Assembly (NCBI RefSeq): GCF_021513175.1
Contig: NZ_CP090953.1
Location: forward strand, 1,483,001 to 1,547,000
Direction: 5' to 3'
DNA: 64,000 nt
From: Sphingomonas sp. S2-65
Lineage (GTDB): Bacteria; Pseudomonadota; Alphaproteobacteria; Sphingomonadales; Sphingomonadaceae
Made by a program: the position numbers and the translations under genes. Each line of letters begins with the position of its first letter. Positions within the stretch are counted from its first letter, which is position 1. Under the pieces are notes generated by a model that ran no database searches, was not told the DNA's origin, and saw only the letters and a program-made list of their open reading frames with translations. Positions 17,999-27,006 of the stretch are shown here, one piece after another.

Positions 17999-19033
17999 AT
18001 GGAATATCGGCAACTCGGCGCTTCGGGCCTTCGCGTGCCCGCACTCAGCTTCGGCACCGGGACCTTCGGCGGCACGGGCCCGCTGTTCGGCGCGTGGGGC
18101 CAGAGCGACGCTGCCGAGGCGCGCCGGCTGATCGACGTTTGCCTGGATGCGGGCGTGACGCTGTTCGACACCGCCGATGTGTATTCGAACGGCGCGTCCG
18201 AGGAGATATTGGGGCAGGCCATCCGAGGAAGGCGCGACGCGGTGCTGATCTCGACCAAGACCGGCCTGCCGATGGGGGAAGGCCCCCAGGACTGGGGCGC
18301 ATCGCGTGCGCGACTGGTGCGCGCGGTCGAGGATTCGCTCCGCCGGCTCGACACCGATCATATCGACCTGCTGCAACTTCACGCGTTCGACGCGTCGACC
18401 CCGACCGAGGAGCTGATGGGCACGCTGGCGGCGCTGATCAATGCGGGAAAGGTGCGCTATGCCGGTGTCTCCAATTATCCCGGCTGGCAGCTGATGAAGG
18501 CGCAGGGTCTGGCCGAGCGTCACGGCTTGCCGCGCCTCGTCGCGCATCAGGTCTATTACTCGCTGATCGGCCGCGCCTATGAAGCGGACCTGATGCCGTT
18601 GGCGGCCGATCAGGGGATCGGCGCATTGGTGTGGAGTCCGCTTGGCTGGGGCCGGCTGACCGGGAAGATCGGGCGCGGCCGGCCGGTACCGGCGGGCAGC
18701 CGGCTCCGCGACACCGAACAGTTCGCGCCGCCGGTCGATCAGGATCATCTCTACAAGGTCGTCGATGCGCTTGAGGCGGTTGCAGCCGAGACGGGCAAGA
18801 CCGTGCCGCAGATCGCGATCAACTGGCTATTGGGGCGTCCAACCGTCTCATCGGTGATCATCGGCGCCCGCGACGAAGCGCAACTGCGCCAGAACCTTGG
18901 TGCGGTCGGCTGGGCGCTGACCCCGGAGCAGGTCGCCGCGCTCGACGAGGCCAGCGCCATCCTGCCGCCCTATCCCCATACGCCCTACCACCAGCAGGAG
19001 GGCTTCGCCCGCCTCGCCCCGGCGCTGGTTTGA
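17999..19033 (+). CDS. Aldo/keto reductase
   Basis: NADPH-dependent oxidoreductase of 344 aa with a TIM-barrel fold. The catalytic tetrad is visible: Asp and Tyr in LFDTADVYSNGAS, Lys in LISTKTG, and His in LLQLHAFD. The cofactor phosphate loop appears near SSVIIGARDEAQLRQN. Start at ATG 17999 has AAGGATGG upstream. It belongs to the group close to YajO/IolS and YakC. Ten bases separate it from an MFS exporter gene, and the divergent LysR gene probably controls both. The physiological substrate is not evident. Confidence 0.9.
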   Translation: MEYRQLGASGLRVPALSFGTGTFGGTGPLFGAWGQSDAAEARRLIDVCLDAGVTLFDTADVYSNGASEEILGQAIRGRRDAVLISTKTGLPMGEGPQDWGASRARLVRAVEDSLRRLDTDHIDLLQLHAFDASTPTEELMGTLAALINAGKVRYAGVSNYPGWQLMKAQGLAERHGLPRLVAHQVYYSLIGRAYEADLMPLAADQGIGALVWSPLGWGRLTGKIGRGRPVPAGSRLRDTEQFAPPVDQDHLYKVVDALEAVAAETGKTVPQIAINWLLGRPTVSSVIIGARDEAQLRQNLGAVGWALTPEQVAALDEASAILPPYPHTPYHQQEGFARLAPALV

Positions 19034-19043
19034 GGGCGCGATC

Positions 19044-20216
19044 ATGAACCGCAACCTTGGCCTTCTAGCTCTGGCGGTCGGCGCGTTCGGCATCGGCGTA
19101 ACCGAGTTCGCGCCGATGGGCCTGCTTCCGGTGATCGCCGCCGATCTCGACGTGTCGATCCCGGCCGCGGGGCTTCTCATCAGCGCCTATGCGCTGGGGG
19201 TCGTGCTCGGCGCACCGTTGATGACGCTGACCACCGGCCGCGCGCCCCGGCGCACCTTGCTGATCGGACTGGCGGGCATCTTCACGGCCGGCAACCTGCT
19301 GGCGGCCGTCTCGGACAGCTATTGGATGCTGCTCGCCGCGCGCGTGCTCACGTCGTTCAACCACGGCGCGTTCTTCGGCGTCGGCTCGGTGGTGGCGGCG
19401 GGCCTGGTGGCGCCCGAGCGGCGCGCAAGCGCGGTGGCGGCGATGTTCATGGGTCTGACGATCGCCAATGTCGTCGGCGTGCCGCTGGCGACCTGGGCGG
19501 GCGAGCACCTGGGCTGGCGCGCCGCGTTCTGGGGTATCGCCGCGCTGGGCGTCGCGACCATGGTGTCGCTGCGGCTGACCTTGCCGCCCCTTCCCGCTCC
19601 GCAGGCCGGCAGCGCGCTTGCCGAACTGCGCGTGCTGAAGCGGGGGCCGGTATTGGGCGCGTTGGCGCTGACCGTGATCGGGTCGAGCGCGATGTTCACC
19701 GTGTTCACCTACATCGCGCCGATCCTTCGCGAAGCGACGCATGCTTCGCTCGGTTTCGTCACGGCGATGCTTGCGACCTATGGCTTGGGGCTGACGGTGG
19801 GGAACTGGCTGGGCGGACGCTTCGCCGACCGCTCGGTGGACCGCACCCTCACCGTGACGTTGGCCGCGTTGTCGGCGATCCTCGTCGCCTTTGCCGGCTT
19901 GATGCCGCATGCGGCGCCCAGCGCCGTGCTCATCTTCCTGTGGGGCGTGGCCAGCTTCGCGCTGGTGCCGCCGCTGCAGGTTCGCGTGATGACCGCCGCC
20001 GCCGATGCGCCGGATCTCGCATCGGCAGTCAATATCGGCGCCTTCAATCTCGGCAACGCGTCCGGCGCGGCGCTGGGCGGCGGCGTCATCGCGGGCGGGC
20101 TAGGCTATCCGGCGGTGGCGCTTGCCGGGGCGGCGACCTCGGCGATCGGGCTTGCGGCCCTGCTGTTGAGCGTTCGCCGCCGGCGAGCGGGTGAGCGGCA
20201 GCCGCTCGGCGCCTGA
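19044..20216 (+). CDS. MFS transporter, DHA1 (AraJ/YdhP-like) type
   Basis: Inner-membrane proton-coupled exporter of 390 aa with about 12 helices. Motif A-like sequence is in GAPLMTLTTGRAPRRTLL (loop 2-3). The N terminus LALAVGAFGIGVTEF is typical of the AraJ/YdhP/PbuE group of sugar, purine or drug exporters. It is 10 bp downstream of the aldo/keto reductase, suggesting detoxification or export linked to that reduction, under the divergent LysR regulator. Substrate unknown. Confidence 0.88.
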   Translation: MNRNLGLLALAVGAFGIGVTEFAPMGLLPVIAADLDVSIPAAGLLISAYALGVVLGAPLMTLTTGRAPRRTLLIGLAGIFTAGNLLAAVSDSYWMLLAARVLTSFNHGAFFGVGSVVAAGLVAPERRASAVAAMFMGLTIANVVGVPLATWAGEHLGWRAAFWGIAALGVATMVSLRLTLPPLPAPQAGSALAELRVLKRGPVLGALALTVIGSSAMFTVFTYIAPILREATHASLGFVTAMLATYGLGLTVGNWLGGRFADRSVDRTLTVTLAALSAILVAFAGLMPHAAPSAVLIFLWGVASFALVPPLQVRVMTAAADAPDLASAVNIGAFNLGNASGAALGGGVIAGGLGYPAVALAGAATSAIGLAALLLSVRRRRAGERQPLGA

Positions 20217-20397
20217 TAGTCGGAGATCGTGCCTGGCCGCCCAGCCAGCGGGCGGCGGCGCCGGTTCCTCGTGACAATCACCCGGCGCCTTAGCCACCTC
20301 TATTAGATGTATTACAACTTGTTGACACCGTTTTCCCCTGATGCAATGAGGATCATCGAATAGCGGCAACAAAGTCGCAACATCGGGGAGGATTTGC
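20217..20397 (+). promoter_or_regulatory. Promoter region of TonB receptor/lyase operon
   Basis: This 181-bp gap is AT-richer than its surroundings. A perfect -35 box TTGACA is at 20322-20327; the -10 region is weak (around 20342-20350). Just upstream, ATTAGATGTATTACAACTTG (20303-20322) is an AT-rich stretch that could be a repressor or activator site. No regulator gene lies beside it. Confidence 0.4.
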
Positions 20398-23388
20398 ATG
20401 CGCTGTGACCGCGTTTCACAGGCCGTCGGCCTGCGCGTTTCGACCAGTATCTTCACGGTTGCTCTGGCGGCCCTGGCGCCCGCCAGCGCGCTGGCCCAGA
20501 CGCAGGACGCGCCGCCCGCCAACGAGGCTGCGGCACCGGAGGGAGACGATGTGGTCGTCACCGGGTTTCGTCAAAGCTATGCCGACGAAGTGCGCACCAA
20601 GCGCAACACGATCGAGATCACCGACGGCATCTCCTCCGACGACCTTGGCCGCATTCCCGACCTCAACATCGGCGAAGCGTTGCAGCGCGTGCCCGGCATC
20701 CAGCTCAACCGCGAAGCGGAAGGCCGCGAAGCGACGATCAACCTGCGCGGCCTGCCGGGCGAATATGCCCGCACGACGCTGAACGGCGTCGCCTTCGCAG
20801 AACCGATCCTGCAAAGCTCGACGCCCCTCGGCGCATTCGCTTCCGACATCTTCAGCGCGGTGCGCGTGCAGAAATCGCCCATGGCCGATGCGCAGTCGGG
20901 TGGCCTGTCGGGCAATGTCGACCTGCAGATCGCCCCCGCCTTGTCCCGCAAGGAAGGTGGCCGCGCGAAGATCGCCTATGACTATAACGAGCTGGGGGAG
21001 CAGGGTGAGCCCAGCGCGACGCTCGGATACAATGCGCACTTGAGCGAGAACTTCGCCGTGTTCGGCATCGTCTCCTACAAGCACGAGAAGTTCCGCCGGG
21101 ATTCGATCCTGTTCAACACCTATGGCGTGCTGTCCGCGACGATCACGCCCAACTTCATCAGCCGCTATGCCGATTATTATGCGCCGACCGGCGCCTGCGC
21201 CACGACCTATGCCGCCGTGGTGGGCTGCGTCGCGGCGGCCGGGGGTACCGGCGCCAAGGGTGTCACCGGCGTCCAATATGTTTCGCAGAACCGCCAATAT
21301 GTCCGCCAGAACGAGGGCGACCAATGGTCGGGCGCGGGCGGCGCCGAGTGGCAGATCAGCGAGGCCATGAAGTTCGGCGTGACCGGGCTTTATACCGACC
21401 GCCGGCAAAGCGAGACCGTACAGAACCTCCAGATCCTCAACTTCACCGGCACCGGGGTGCAAGTGAACCCGACCAGCGAGGTCCGCGAAGGTGCGGGCGG
21501 CGCGCATTATGTGGAGAATTTCAACTTCGCCAACATCGCCGTGATCAACGACTCCCGCCTGTTCCCCCAGGTGCAGAAGGCCTGGGGCATCAACGCCAAT
21601 CTCGAATACGAGACCGGCGACTGGCGGCTGAACACTATCGGCACGCTGTCCAAGGCGAGTAACAGCGCGGTCGAAATCTTCGCCGAGTTCATCACCGGAC
21701 AGCAAGCCGGCCGGCAGAATGGCACCACCGGCAGCTTCGCCAGCGGGGGCGGCAATTACGACGACTATGCACTGACCATCGGGCCCGATCCGCTGTCGAC
21801 CGGCACTCCGCGCGTCGCCTGGACCTGGGCCGGTCCCGCCGACCAGCAGAGCTGGTACGATTCTCCCACCGGCACCCCGGGGCGAAACCGCTTCAATCTG
21901 GCCGGCACGCAGAGCTATGGCACCAGCAAGGTGACGGCGATCCAGCAGGACGTGGAGCGGAGCTTCTCCGACAGCTTCCTGTCCGGCATCCAGTTCGGTT
22001 CGCGGTTCGAGCGCAACGAATACCGCTCGCAGGGCTATCGCACCAACGCCGCCGGCATCCAGGGCCAGAATATCAGCAGCGACTTCCTGGCCGCGAACCC
22101 GCAGAACGACGACTTCTTCCAAGGGAATTTGCCCGGCTTCAACCGCAACTGGCAGGTACTCGACATGAACAAGGTCGTGTCCGCACTCCAGCCGGTGACA
22201 CCCGTCAACGGCGCCGCGCTCGCGCCGATCGGGTTCAACATCAACTATACCGACAACGGCTACGCGCTGTACAACTTCACCAACGATACCGACGTGCTGT
22301 CGATCTATGCCGAGGCCAAATACGGGACGGAGATCTTCTCGATCCCGGTGCGCGGCATAGTCGGGCTGCGCTATGAGCAGGCCTGGAACACGGTCGACGC
22401 GTTGAACCGCATCCGTCCGGCTTCCGCCGGTCTCGGATCCCCGGCCGATTATGGCTTTCAGCGGTTCGAGAACAACTACAACCAGTGGCTGCCTTCCGCG
22501 ATCGCGGTGTTCGACGTGACCGACGAGCTTGTGGTGCGCCTCGCAGGCTACCGCACCTATGTCCGCCCCCACCCGCGCCAGTTCACGCCGGTGACTCTGG
22601 TCGGTGCGCCCAGCACCACCAACGTGATTCCGGTCACGCTCGGCAATCCGGACCTGCAGCCTTATACCGGCACCTCGTTCGACGGCACGATCGAATGGTA
22701 CAACCGCAAGAACGGCCTGGTGGCGCTCAGCCTGTTCTCCAAGCGGTTCAAGGGCGTGGTGCAGCAGGTCCGCGGCGCCCGCGCGCTGTGCCCGACCGAT
22801 GGCGGCAATCTCGGCCTCGGGCCGTTGCGCGTCGAGGGCGACCAGTGCCTCACCGGCGCGGGGCCCGACATCAACGGCAACCCCCAGACGGTGTCGATCG
22901 CCGGCTTCATCAACTCGACGACGCCCTATACGGTCAACGGGCTCGAGCTGAACGTCCAGCAGCAGCTCGACTTCCTGCCCGGCGTTCTGCGCAACCTGGG
23001 CGGTGGTTTCAACTATGCCTACACCACGATCAGCGGCACGAATTCCGATGGCACGGAGGCGACCCTGCCCGGCATTTCCAAGCACAACTTCAACGTCATC
23101 GGCTATTATGAAAGCAAGCTGTTCGGCGTCCGCTTGAGCTACAACTTCCGCAGCAAGTACGACCTGTCTTCCACCGGCACCTTCGCCGGCGCTGCTCGGC
23201 AGGTCGAACCCCGCGGCCAGCTCGATGCCTCGGCCTCGCTCAACCTGACCGAGCAAGTCAGCCTGTCCATCAACGGGTTCAACCTGACCAACTCGACGCG
23301 CAAGGAATATCAGGGCGTAGAGGGTCAGGCGCGACGCATCGACTATGACGGACGCACCTACCGCGTCGCGCTGAACGCGCGGTTCTGA
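20398..23388 (+). CDS. TonB-dependent receptor, TIGR01782 (Xanthomonas/Caulobacter oligosaccharide) type
   Basis: Large outer-membrane receptor of 996 aa. It has a signal peptide cleaved after ASALA (residue about 35), a TonB box DDVVVTGF, and a plug (about 65-190) with the hallmark SSDDLGRIPDLNIGEALQRV and REATINLRGLPGEYARTTLN of the TIGR01782 family. The barrel ends in YRVALNARF. Members of this family often import oligosaccharides in Xanthomonas, Caulobacter and sphingomonads. The stop codon overlaps the start of an alginate-lyase-family gene (TGATG), which supports a carbohydrate, possibly uronate-containing, substrate. Confidence 0.93.
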   Translation: MRCDRVSQAVGLRVSTSIFTVALAALAPASALAQTQDAPPANEAAAPEGDDVVVTGFRQSYADEVRTKRNTIEITDGISSDDLGRIPDLNIGEALQRVPGIQLNREAEGREATINLRGLPGEYARTTLNGVAFAEPILQSSTPLGAFASDIFSAVRVQKSPMADAQSGGLSGNVDLQIAPALSRKEGGRAKIAYDYNELGEQGEPSATLGYNAHLSENFAVFGIVSYKHEKFRRDSILFNTYGVLSATITPNFISRYADYYAPTGACATTYAAVVGCVAAAGGTGAKGVTGVQYVSQNRQYVRQNEGDQWSGAGGAEWQISEAMKFGVTGLYTDRRQSETVQNLQILNFTGTGVQVNPTSEVREGAGGAHYVENFNFANIAVINDSRLFPQVQKAWGINANLEYETGDWRLNTIGTLSKASNSAVEIFAEFITGQQAGRQNGTTGSFASGGGNYDDYALTIGPDPLSTGTPRVAWTWAGPADQQSWYDSPTGTPGRNRFNLAGTQSYGTSKVTAIQQDVERSFSDSFLSGIQFGSRFERNEYRSQGYRTNAAGIQGQNISSDFLAANPQNDDFFQGNLPGFNRNWQVLDMNKVVSALQPVTPVNGAALAPIGFNINYTDNGYALYNFTNDTDVLSIYAEAKYGTEIFSIPVRGIVGLRYEQAWNTVDALNRIRPASAGLGSPADYGFQRFENNYNQWLPSAIAVFDVTDELVVRLAGYRTYVRPHPRQFTPVTLVGAPSTTNVIPVTLGNPDLQPYTGTSFDGTIEWYNRKNGLVALSLFSKRFKGVVQQVRGARALCPTDGGNLGLGPLRVEGDQCLTGAGPDINGNPQTVSIAGFINSTTPYTVNGLELNVQQQLDFLPGVLRNLGGGFNYAYTTISGTNSDGTEATLPGISKHNFNVIGYYESKLFGVRLSYNFRSKYDLSSTGTFAGAARQVEPRGQLDASASLNLTEQVSLSINGFNLTNSTRKEYQGVEGQARRIDYDGRTYRVALNARF

Positions 23389-24428
23389 TGCGCACCGCCT
23401 TTGTCATCGCCGCCGCGATCGCCTGCCCGCAGCCGGCACTCGCGCAGCATGCGATCTTTGCGGGCAGTGATCTGTCTGCGCAGGCCGCAACGCCGGCTGC
23501 GCGCGCGGTGATCGCGCGGGCGCAGGCAGCGCTCGGCCGACCGCCCGGCGCGATCCCGAAGCTGCATACCGAAGGGACGCTGCCCGGGCACGGCATCCGC
23601 GACGTCAGCATCGCCGCCAAGGCCGATCACCCGATTGTCCTGGACCTGGCACTGGCCTGGGCGATTACTCGGGATCGCCGTTACCTCGACCAGGCGGCGC
23701 GGTATCTGGAGAATTGGGCCGACACCTATCAGATGTCGTTCAACCCGATCGATGAGACGAGCTTCGACATGCTCGTTCTGGCCAACGACCTTACCGCCTC
23801 GGATCTTCCCCGCCCGCTCGCGGCGAAGCTCGACGGCTTCTGGCGACGCATGGCGTCGGGCTATCTGGATGCCATGGATGGAAAGCCGCACAACGCGCAC
23901 ACCAACTGGCAGAGCCACCGGATCAAGCTGGCGACGCTTGCCGCTTATCGCACCGGCGACACGCGGCTGATCGAGCGCGCGCGCGCGGCGTATCGCCGCC
24001 AGGTCGCAGTCAATCTGCGCCCGGACGGCTCCACCTTCGACTTCGAAGAGCGCGACGCGCTTCACTACGTCACCTACAATCTTGATCCGCTGATGACCGC
24101 GGCGCTCGCGGCACGGGCGCATGGCGAGAACTGGTTCGACTGGAAGGCACCGTCAGGCGCGAGCCTGGCGCGTTCGGTGGATTGGCTGGCCACCTTCGCG
24201 CGCGGTGAACGCACGCATATCGAGTTCGCCCACTCCAAGATCGCCTTCGACCGCGAACGGGCGGCGGCCGGCCAGAAGGAGTATGCACCGCATGCTTGGA
24301 ACCCGGTGCAGGCGCTGAACACCTTCGCGCTCGCCAGCCGCTTCGATCCGCGGCATGCCCTTCTCAGGGACACGCTTGCTCAAAGGTCCGGGCGCTCACC
24401 CGCGTCGTGGATGGTGCTTATCCAGTGA
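23388..24428 (+). CDS. Alginate lyase family protein (PF05426-like)
   Basis: Predicted periplasmic polysaccharide lyase-like enzyme, 346 aa, with signal peptide MRTAFVIAAAIACPQPALA. The alpha/alpha-toroid pattern includes LDLALAWAITRDRRYLDQAA and the central HNAHTNWQSHRIKLA with Asn, Trp and His at the positions expected of the alginate-lyase superfamily catalytic region. It overlaps the upstream receptor by one base, so binding, cleavage and import are genetically coupled. The true polymer (alginate, another uronan or a modified glycan) cannot be decided from sequence. Confidence 0.8.
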   Translation: MRTAFVIAAAIACPQPALAQHAIFAGSDLSAQAATPAARAVIARAQAALGRPPGAIPKLHTEGTLPGHGIRDVSIAAKADHPIVLDLALAWAITRDRRYLDQAARYLENWADTYQMSFNPIDETSFDMLVLANDLTASDLPRPLAAKLDGFWRRMASGYLDAMDGKPHNAHTNWQSHRIKLATLAAYRTGDTRLIERARAAYRRQVAVNLRPDGSTFDFEERDALHYVTYNLDPLMTAALAARAHGENWFDWKAPSGASLARSVDWLATFARGERTHIEFAHSKIAFDRERAAAGQKEYAPHAWNPVQALNTFALASRFDPRHALLRDTLAQRSGRSPASWMVLIQ

Positions 24429-24552
24429 CGCGCCGCTGACGTTGGTCAGCCCGTGCCGCTGCCACCGGAGCACACCGGCGGCTTCGGCCGCGCCGGCGAT
24501 TATCCGGAGCGGCGGTTTACCTGAACGGCCTGCGATGGTAGACTTTCCCGAC

Positions 24553-24969
24553 ATGGCGCGTTCCCTTACCACCATGTGCTTCAGCGCCCTCCGATCGCAG
24601 CTTGCGTGCCTGCCGCGGCTTTGCCGCACGGGCGCGGCTGCGTGGGTAACGGTGCTGACCGTGCTTTTCTGTGCGGTGCTGCCGGCCGGATTGCCGCAGT
24701 CTGCAACCTATGGCTCGGCGTTCAATCCGGCCACCACCAGCGTGGCGCTTGCCGCCCGGGCGCCCGAGCGGCGCACGGCGTCCGTGCAGCGGCTACGACC
24801 CGACCGACCGCCGGCCCCTGCCCTGTCAGCGGTGGCGGCGGTTCCGCCAACCGTACTCCCGAGCCCCCGCCCGGACGCCGACATCACGCTGCTGCGCGTC
24901 GCACCCGCGACGCTGCACACCCAGGCATTGGCACGGCTGGGCTGGGCGCGTGACCCTCCGGCGGCATGA
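24553..24969 (+). CDS. Small hypothetical protein, one membrane segment
   Basis: 138-aa protein from MARSLTTMCFSALRSQ with one hydrophobic segment (WVTVLTVLFCAVLPAG) and a Pro/Arg/Ala-rich tail. An alternative ATG at 24535 would add six residues. I do not recognise a family. The length, low-complexity tail and GC-rich codons mean it could be a non-coding frame, but the hydrophobic segment and the 8-bp hairpin just after its stop favour a real gene. Confidence 0.4.
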   Translation: MARSLTTMCFSALRSQLACLPRLCRTGAAAWVTVLTVLFCAVLPAGLPQSATYGSAFNPATTSVALAARAPERRTASVQRLRPDRPPAPALSAVAAVPPTVLPSPRPDADITLLRVAPATLHTQALARLGWARDPPAA

Positions 24970-24972
24970 CGC

Positions 24973-24992
24973 GCAGCCGCTCTTGCGGCTGC
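24973..24992 (+). terminator. Hairpin after the 138-aa hypothetical gene
   Basis: GCAGCCGC TCTT GCGGCTGC: perfect 8-bp stem with a 4-nt loop, beginning 4 nt after the stop codon at 24969. The following sequence is TTCGCC, a poor T-run, so termination would be weak. Confidence 0.45.
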
Positions 24993-25055
24993 TTCGCCTG
25001 AACTTCGGCCTTTTGGACGTAAGCGGCGTAACGCGCACGCTCCCAAGGAGGTAGC

Positions 25056-25166
25056 ATGAAGAACAAACAGAAACGGCCACCCTGGTGGTTCGTGGCAGCG
25101 CTTTGGACCGGCTTGGCCAGCGCTTCCGCCCTGCTGGCCGTGGCCGCGGGATTGGCCGTAGAATGA
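25056..25166 (+). CDS. 36-aa small membrane protein ahead of the K+/H+ antiporter gene
   Basis: Short reading frame of 36 codons with an excellent ribosome site (AAGGAGG, 5 nt spacing). The peptide begins MKNKQKRPPWWFVAALW and continues as an Ala/Leu-rich segment ending in LAVE: a basic, Trp-rich N terminus then one membrane helix. It is followed after 4 nt by a 10-bp hairpin and 61 nt later by the antiporter start. Either a small membrane subunit or regulator of the antiporter, or a leader peptide. No family recognised. Confidence 0.7.
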   Translation: MKNKQKRPPWWFVAALWTGLASASALLAVAAGLAVE

Positions 25167-25170
25167 CCCT

Positions 25171-25205
25171 GGCGCAGGCCCGACGCGATGCGGACGGCCT
25201 GCGCC
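25171..25205 (+). promoter_or_regulatory. 10-bp hairpin between small ORF and antiporter gene
   Basis: GGCGCAGGCC (25171-25180) pairs perfectly with GGCCTGCGCC (25196-25205) around a 15-nt loop. It sits between the stop of the 36-aa ORF and the antiporter ribosome site. It could be an attenuator or a processing/stability hairpin; no T-run follows. Confidence 0.55.
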
Positions 25206-25227
25206 ATTCCCCTGCACAGGATACTCG

Positions 25228-26871
25228 ATGCCCCATCACACGCCCTTAATCGCCACCATCGTCGCGGGGTTGTTCGTCGCCTTCGTTTTCGGCGCGATCG
25301 CCCACCGGTTCAAAGTCTCTCCGATCGCCGGCTATCTGCTCGCCGGCGTCGCAGTCGGCCCGTTCACGCCCGGCTTCGTCGCCAATTCAGGCCTCGCCAA
25401 CGAGCTTGCCGAGATCGGCGTGATCCTGCTGATGTTCGGCGTCGGGCTGCATTTCTCGCTGAAGGACCTGATGTCGGTACGCCGGATCGCGGTGCCTGGC
25501 GCGATCGGCCAGATCGCCGCGGCGACGGGCATGGGCATGGCGCTGGCCTGGATGGCCGGCTGGGGCATGCAGGCCGGGCTGGTATTCGGACTGGCGCTGT
25601 CGGTAGCGAGCACGGTGGTGCTGCTGCGCGCGCTGCAGGGGCACGACATCGTCCAGACCGAGCGCGGGCGGATCGCCGTGGGCTGGCTGATCGTCGAGGA
25701 TCTGGCGATGGTGCTGGCGCTGGTGCTGCTGCCGGTGATCGCCGGCATCACCAGCGGGGCCAACGAAGGCGCCGCCGCCATCCTCCAGCCGCTGTTGTCG
25801 ACCTTCCTCAAGGTCGCCGGGTTCGCCGCGCTGATGCTGGTGGTCGGCCGGCGCGTGATCCCGTGGACGCTGCAATGGGTGGTGGGCACCGGATCGCAGG
25901 AGCTGTTCCGGCTGGCAGTGCTGGCGATCGCACTGGGCGTCGCGTTCGGTGCAGCGGTGGCGTTCGACGTGTCGTTCGCGCTCGGCGCCTTCTTTGCGGG
26001 CATGATCCTGGGCGAAACCTCGCTCAGCCGGCGCGCCACCGAAGAGACGTTGCCGCTGCGCGACGCCTTCGCGGTGCTGTTCTTCGTCTCGGTCGGCATG
26101 CTGTTCAATCCGTCGGTGATCGTCGACCAGCCTGTGCTGCTGGTCGCGGCGGTGTCGATCATCCTGTTCGGCAAGTCGCTGGCGGCCTATCTGCTGGTCC
26201 GCGCGTTCGGCTATAATGGGCAGACCGGCCTCACTGTCGCGGCGAGCCTTGCCCAGATCGGTGAATTCTCCTTCATCCTGGCGAGCCTCGGTTCCGAGCT
26301 GGGCATGCTTCCGCCCGCCGCGCGCGACGTGATCCTGGCCGCCGCGATGATCTCGATCTTCGTCAATCCGTTCCTGTTCGCCTGGGTCGCGGGACGTTAC
26401 GACGAGGACGCGTCGGAAGGCGGAACGATCACGCCGGTGCAGCTCCAGTCGGGACACCTCATCCTGGTGGGCTATGGCCGCGTCGGCAAGATGATCGCCG
26501 CCGACTTCCAGACCCGGGGCAAGCCCTTCGTCATCATCGAGGATCAGGGCGACATGGTGAAGGAGGCGCAGGACGCCGGCATGCACGTGATCGAGGGCAA
26601 TGCGCTCAACGCGCGCACGCTGGTGGCGGCGGGGATCGGATCAGCGGGCAAGCTGCTGATCGCGATTCCCGCCGGGTTCGAGGCCGGGGCGATCCTGCAG
26701 CACGCGCGCATCCTCAACCCGCAGGTGCCGGTGATCGCGCGGGCGCATTCGGCCGACGAAGTCGCGCATCTCGAGCGGGTCGGCGTCGACCATGTCGTGA
26801 TGGGCGAGCGCGAAACCGCCAATCGGATGATGGAATTGTCCGCGGCGATGCCGCCGGCGCAGGCCGCCTGA
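25228..26871 (+). CDS. KefB/YbaL-type cation:proton antiporter with TrkA-N domain
   Basis: Inner-membrane monovalent cation:proton antiporter-2 (CPA2) protein of 547 aa. The exchanger domain (about 1-390, some 12 helices) contains HRFKVSPIAGYLLAGV and the core FDVSFALGAFFAGMILGET. A cytosolic RCK/TrkA-N domain follows (about 405-530) with the Rossmann loop LILVGYGRVGKM and ARAHSADEVAHLERVGVD. The layout matches E. coli YbaL (KefB family). It probably exports K+ in exchange for H+ under nucleotide or redox gating; true ion unknown. Ribosome site AGGA upstream of ATG 25228. Confidence 0.92.
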   Translation: MPHHTPLIATIVAGLFVAFVFGAIAHRFKVSPIAGYLLAGVAVGPFTPGFVANSGLANELAEIGVILLMFGVGLHFSLKDLMSVRRIAVPGAIGQIAAATGMGMALAWMAGWGMQAGLVFGLALSVASTVVLLRALQGHDIVQTERGRIAVGWLIVEDLAMVLALVLLPVIAGITSGANEGAAAILQPLLSTFLKVAGFAALMLVVGRRVIPWTLQWVVGTGSQELFRLAVLAIALGVAFGAAVAFDVSFALGAFFAGMILGETSLSRRATEETLPLRDAFAVLFFVSVGMLFNPSVIVDQPVLLVAAVSIILFGKSLAAYLLVRAFGYNGQTGLTVAASLAQIGEFSFILASLGSELGMLPPAARDVILAAAMISIFVNPFLFAWVAGRYDEDASEGGTITPVQLQSGHLILVGYGRVGKMIAADFQTRGKPFVIIEDQGDMVKEAQDAGMHVIEGNALNARTLVAAGIGSAGKLLIAIPAGFEAGAILQHARILNPQVPVIARAHSADEVAHLERVGVDHVVMGERETANRMMELSAAMPPAQAA

Positions 26872-26877
26872 AGGCGA

Positions 26878-27006
26878 TCAGGGTGTCGTACCCCGATCGC
26901 CGCGGACCGGGGGACGGCACTCGCCGCGCAGGAACAGGCGCGCGGCGGCGATGAGCAGCAGCACGAACAACAGGAATGCCACGGACACCGGCACCTCAGG
27001 CAGCAT
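26878..27006 (-). CDS. 42-aa membrane peptide overlapping the 113-aa membrane protein gene
   Basis: Short minus-strand frame of 42 codons beginning MLPEVPVSVAFLLFVLLL, with one clear membrane helix and an Arg/Pro-rich tail. It overlaps the 3' end of the upstream 113-aa membrane protein gene by 11 bp, so translation would be coupled; no independent ribosome site is seen. It ends 7 bp from the convergent antiporter stop. No family recognised. Confidence 0.5.
   Translation of the reverse strand: MLPEVPVSVAFLLFVLLLIAAARLFLRGECRPPVRGDRGTTP

Noticed and set aside
20416..23256. 946-codon minus-strand frame opposite the second TonB receptor
   Set aside because: Same artefact; composition is Arg/Gly/Ala/Leu-rich with no domain.
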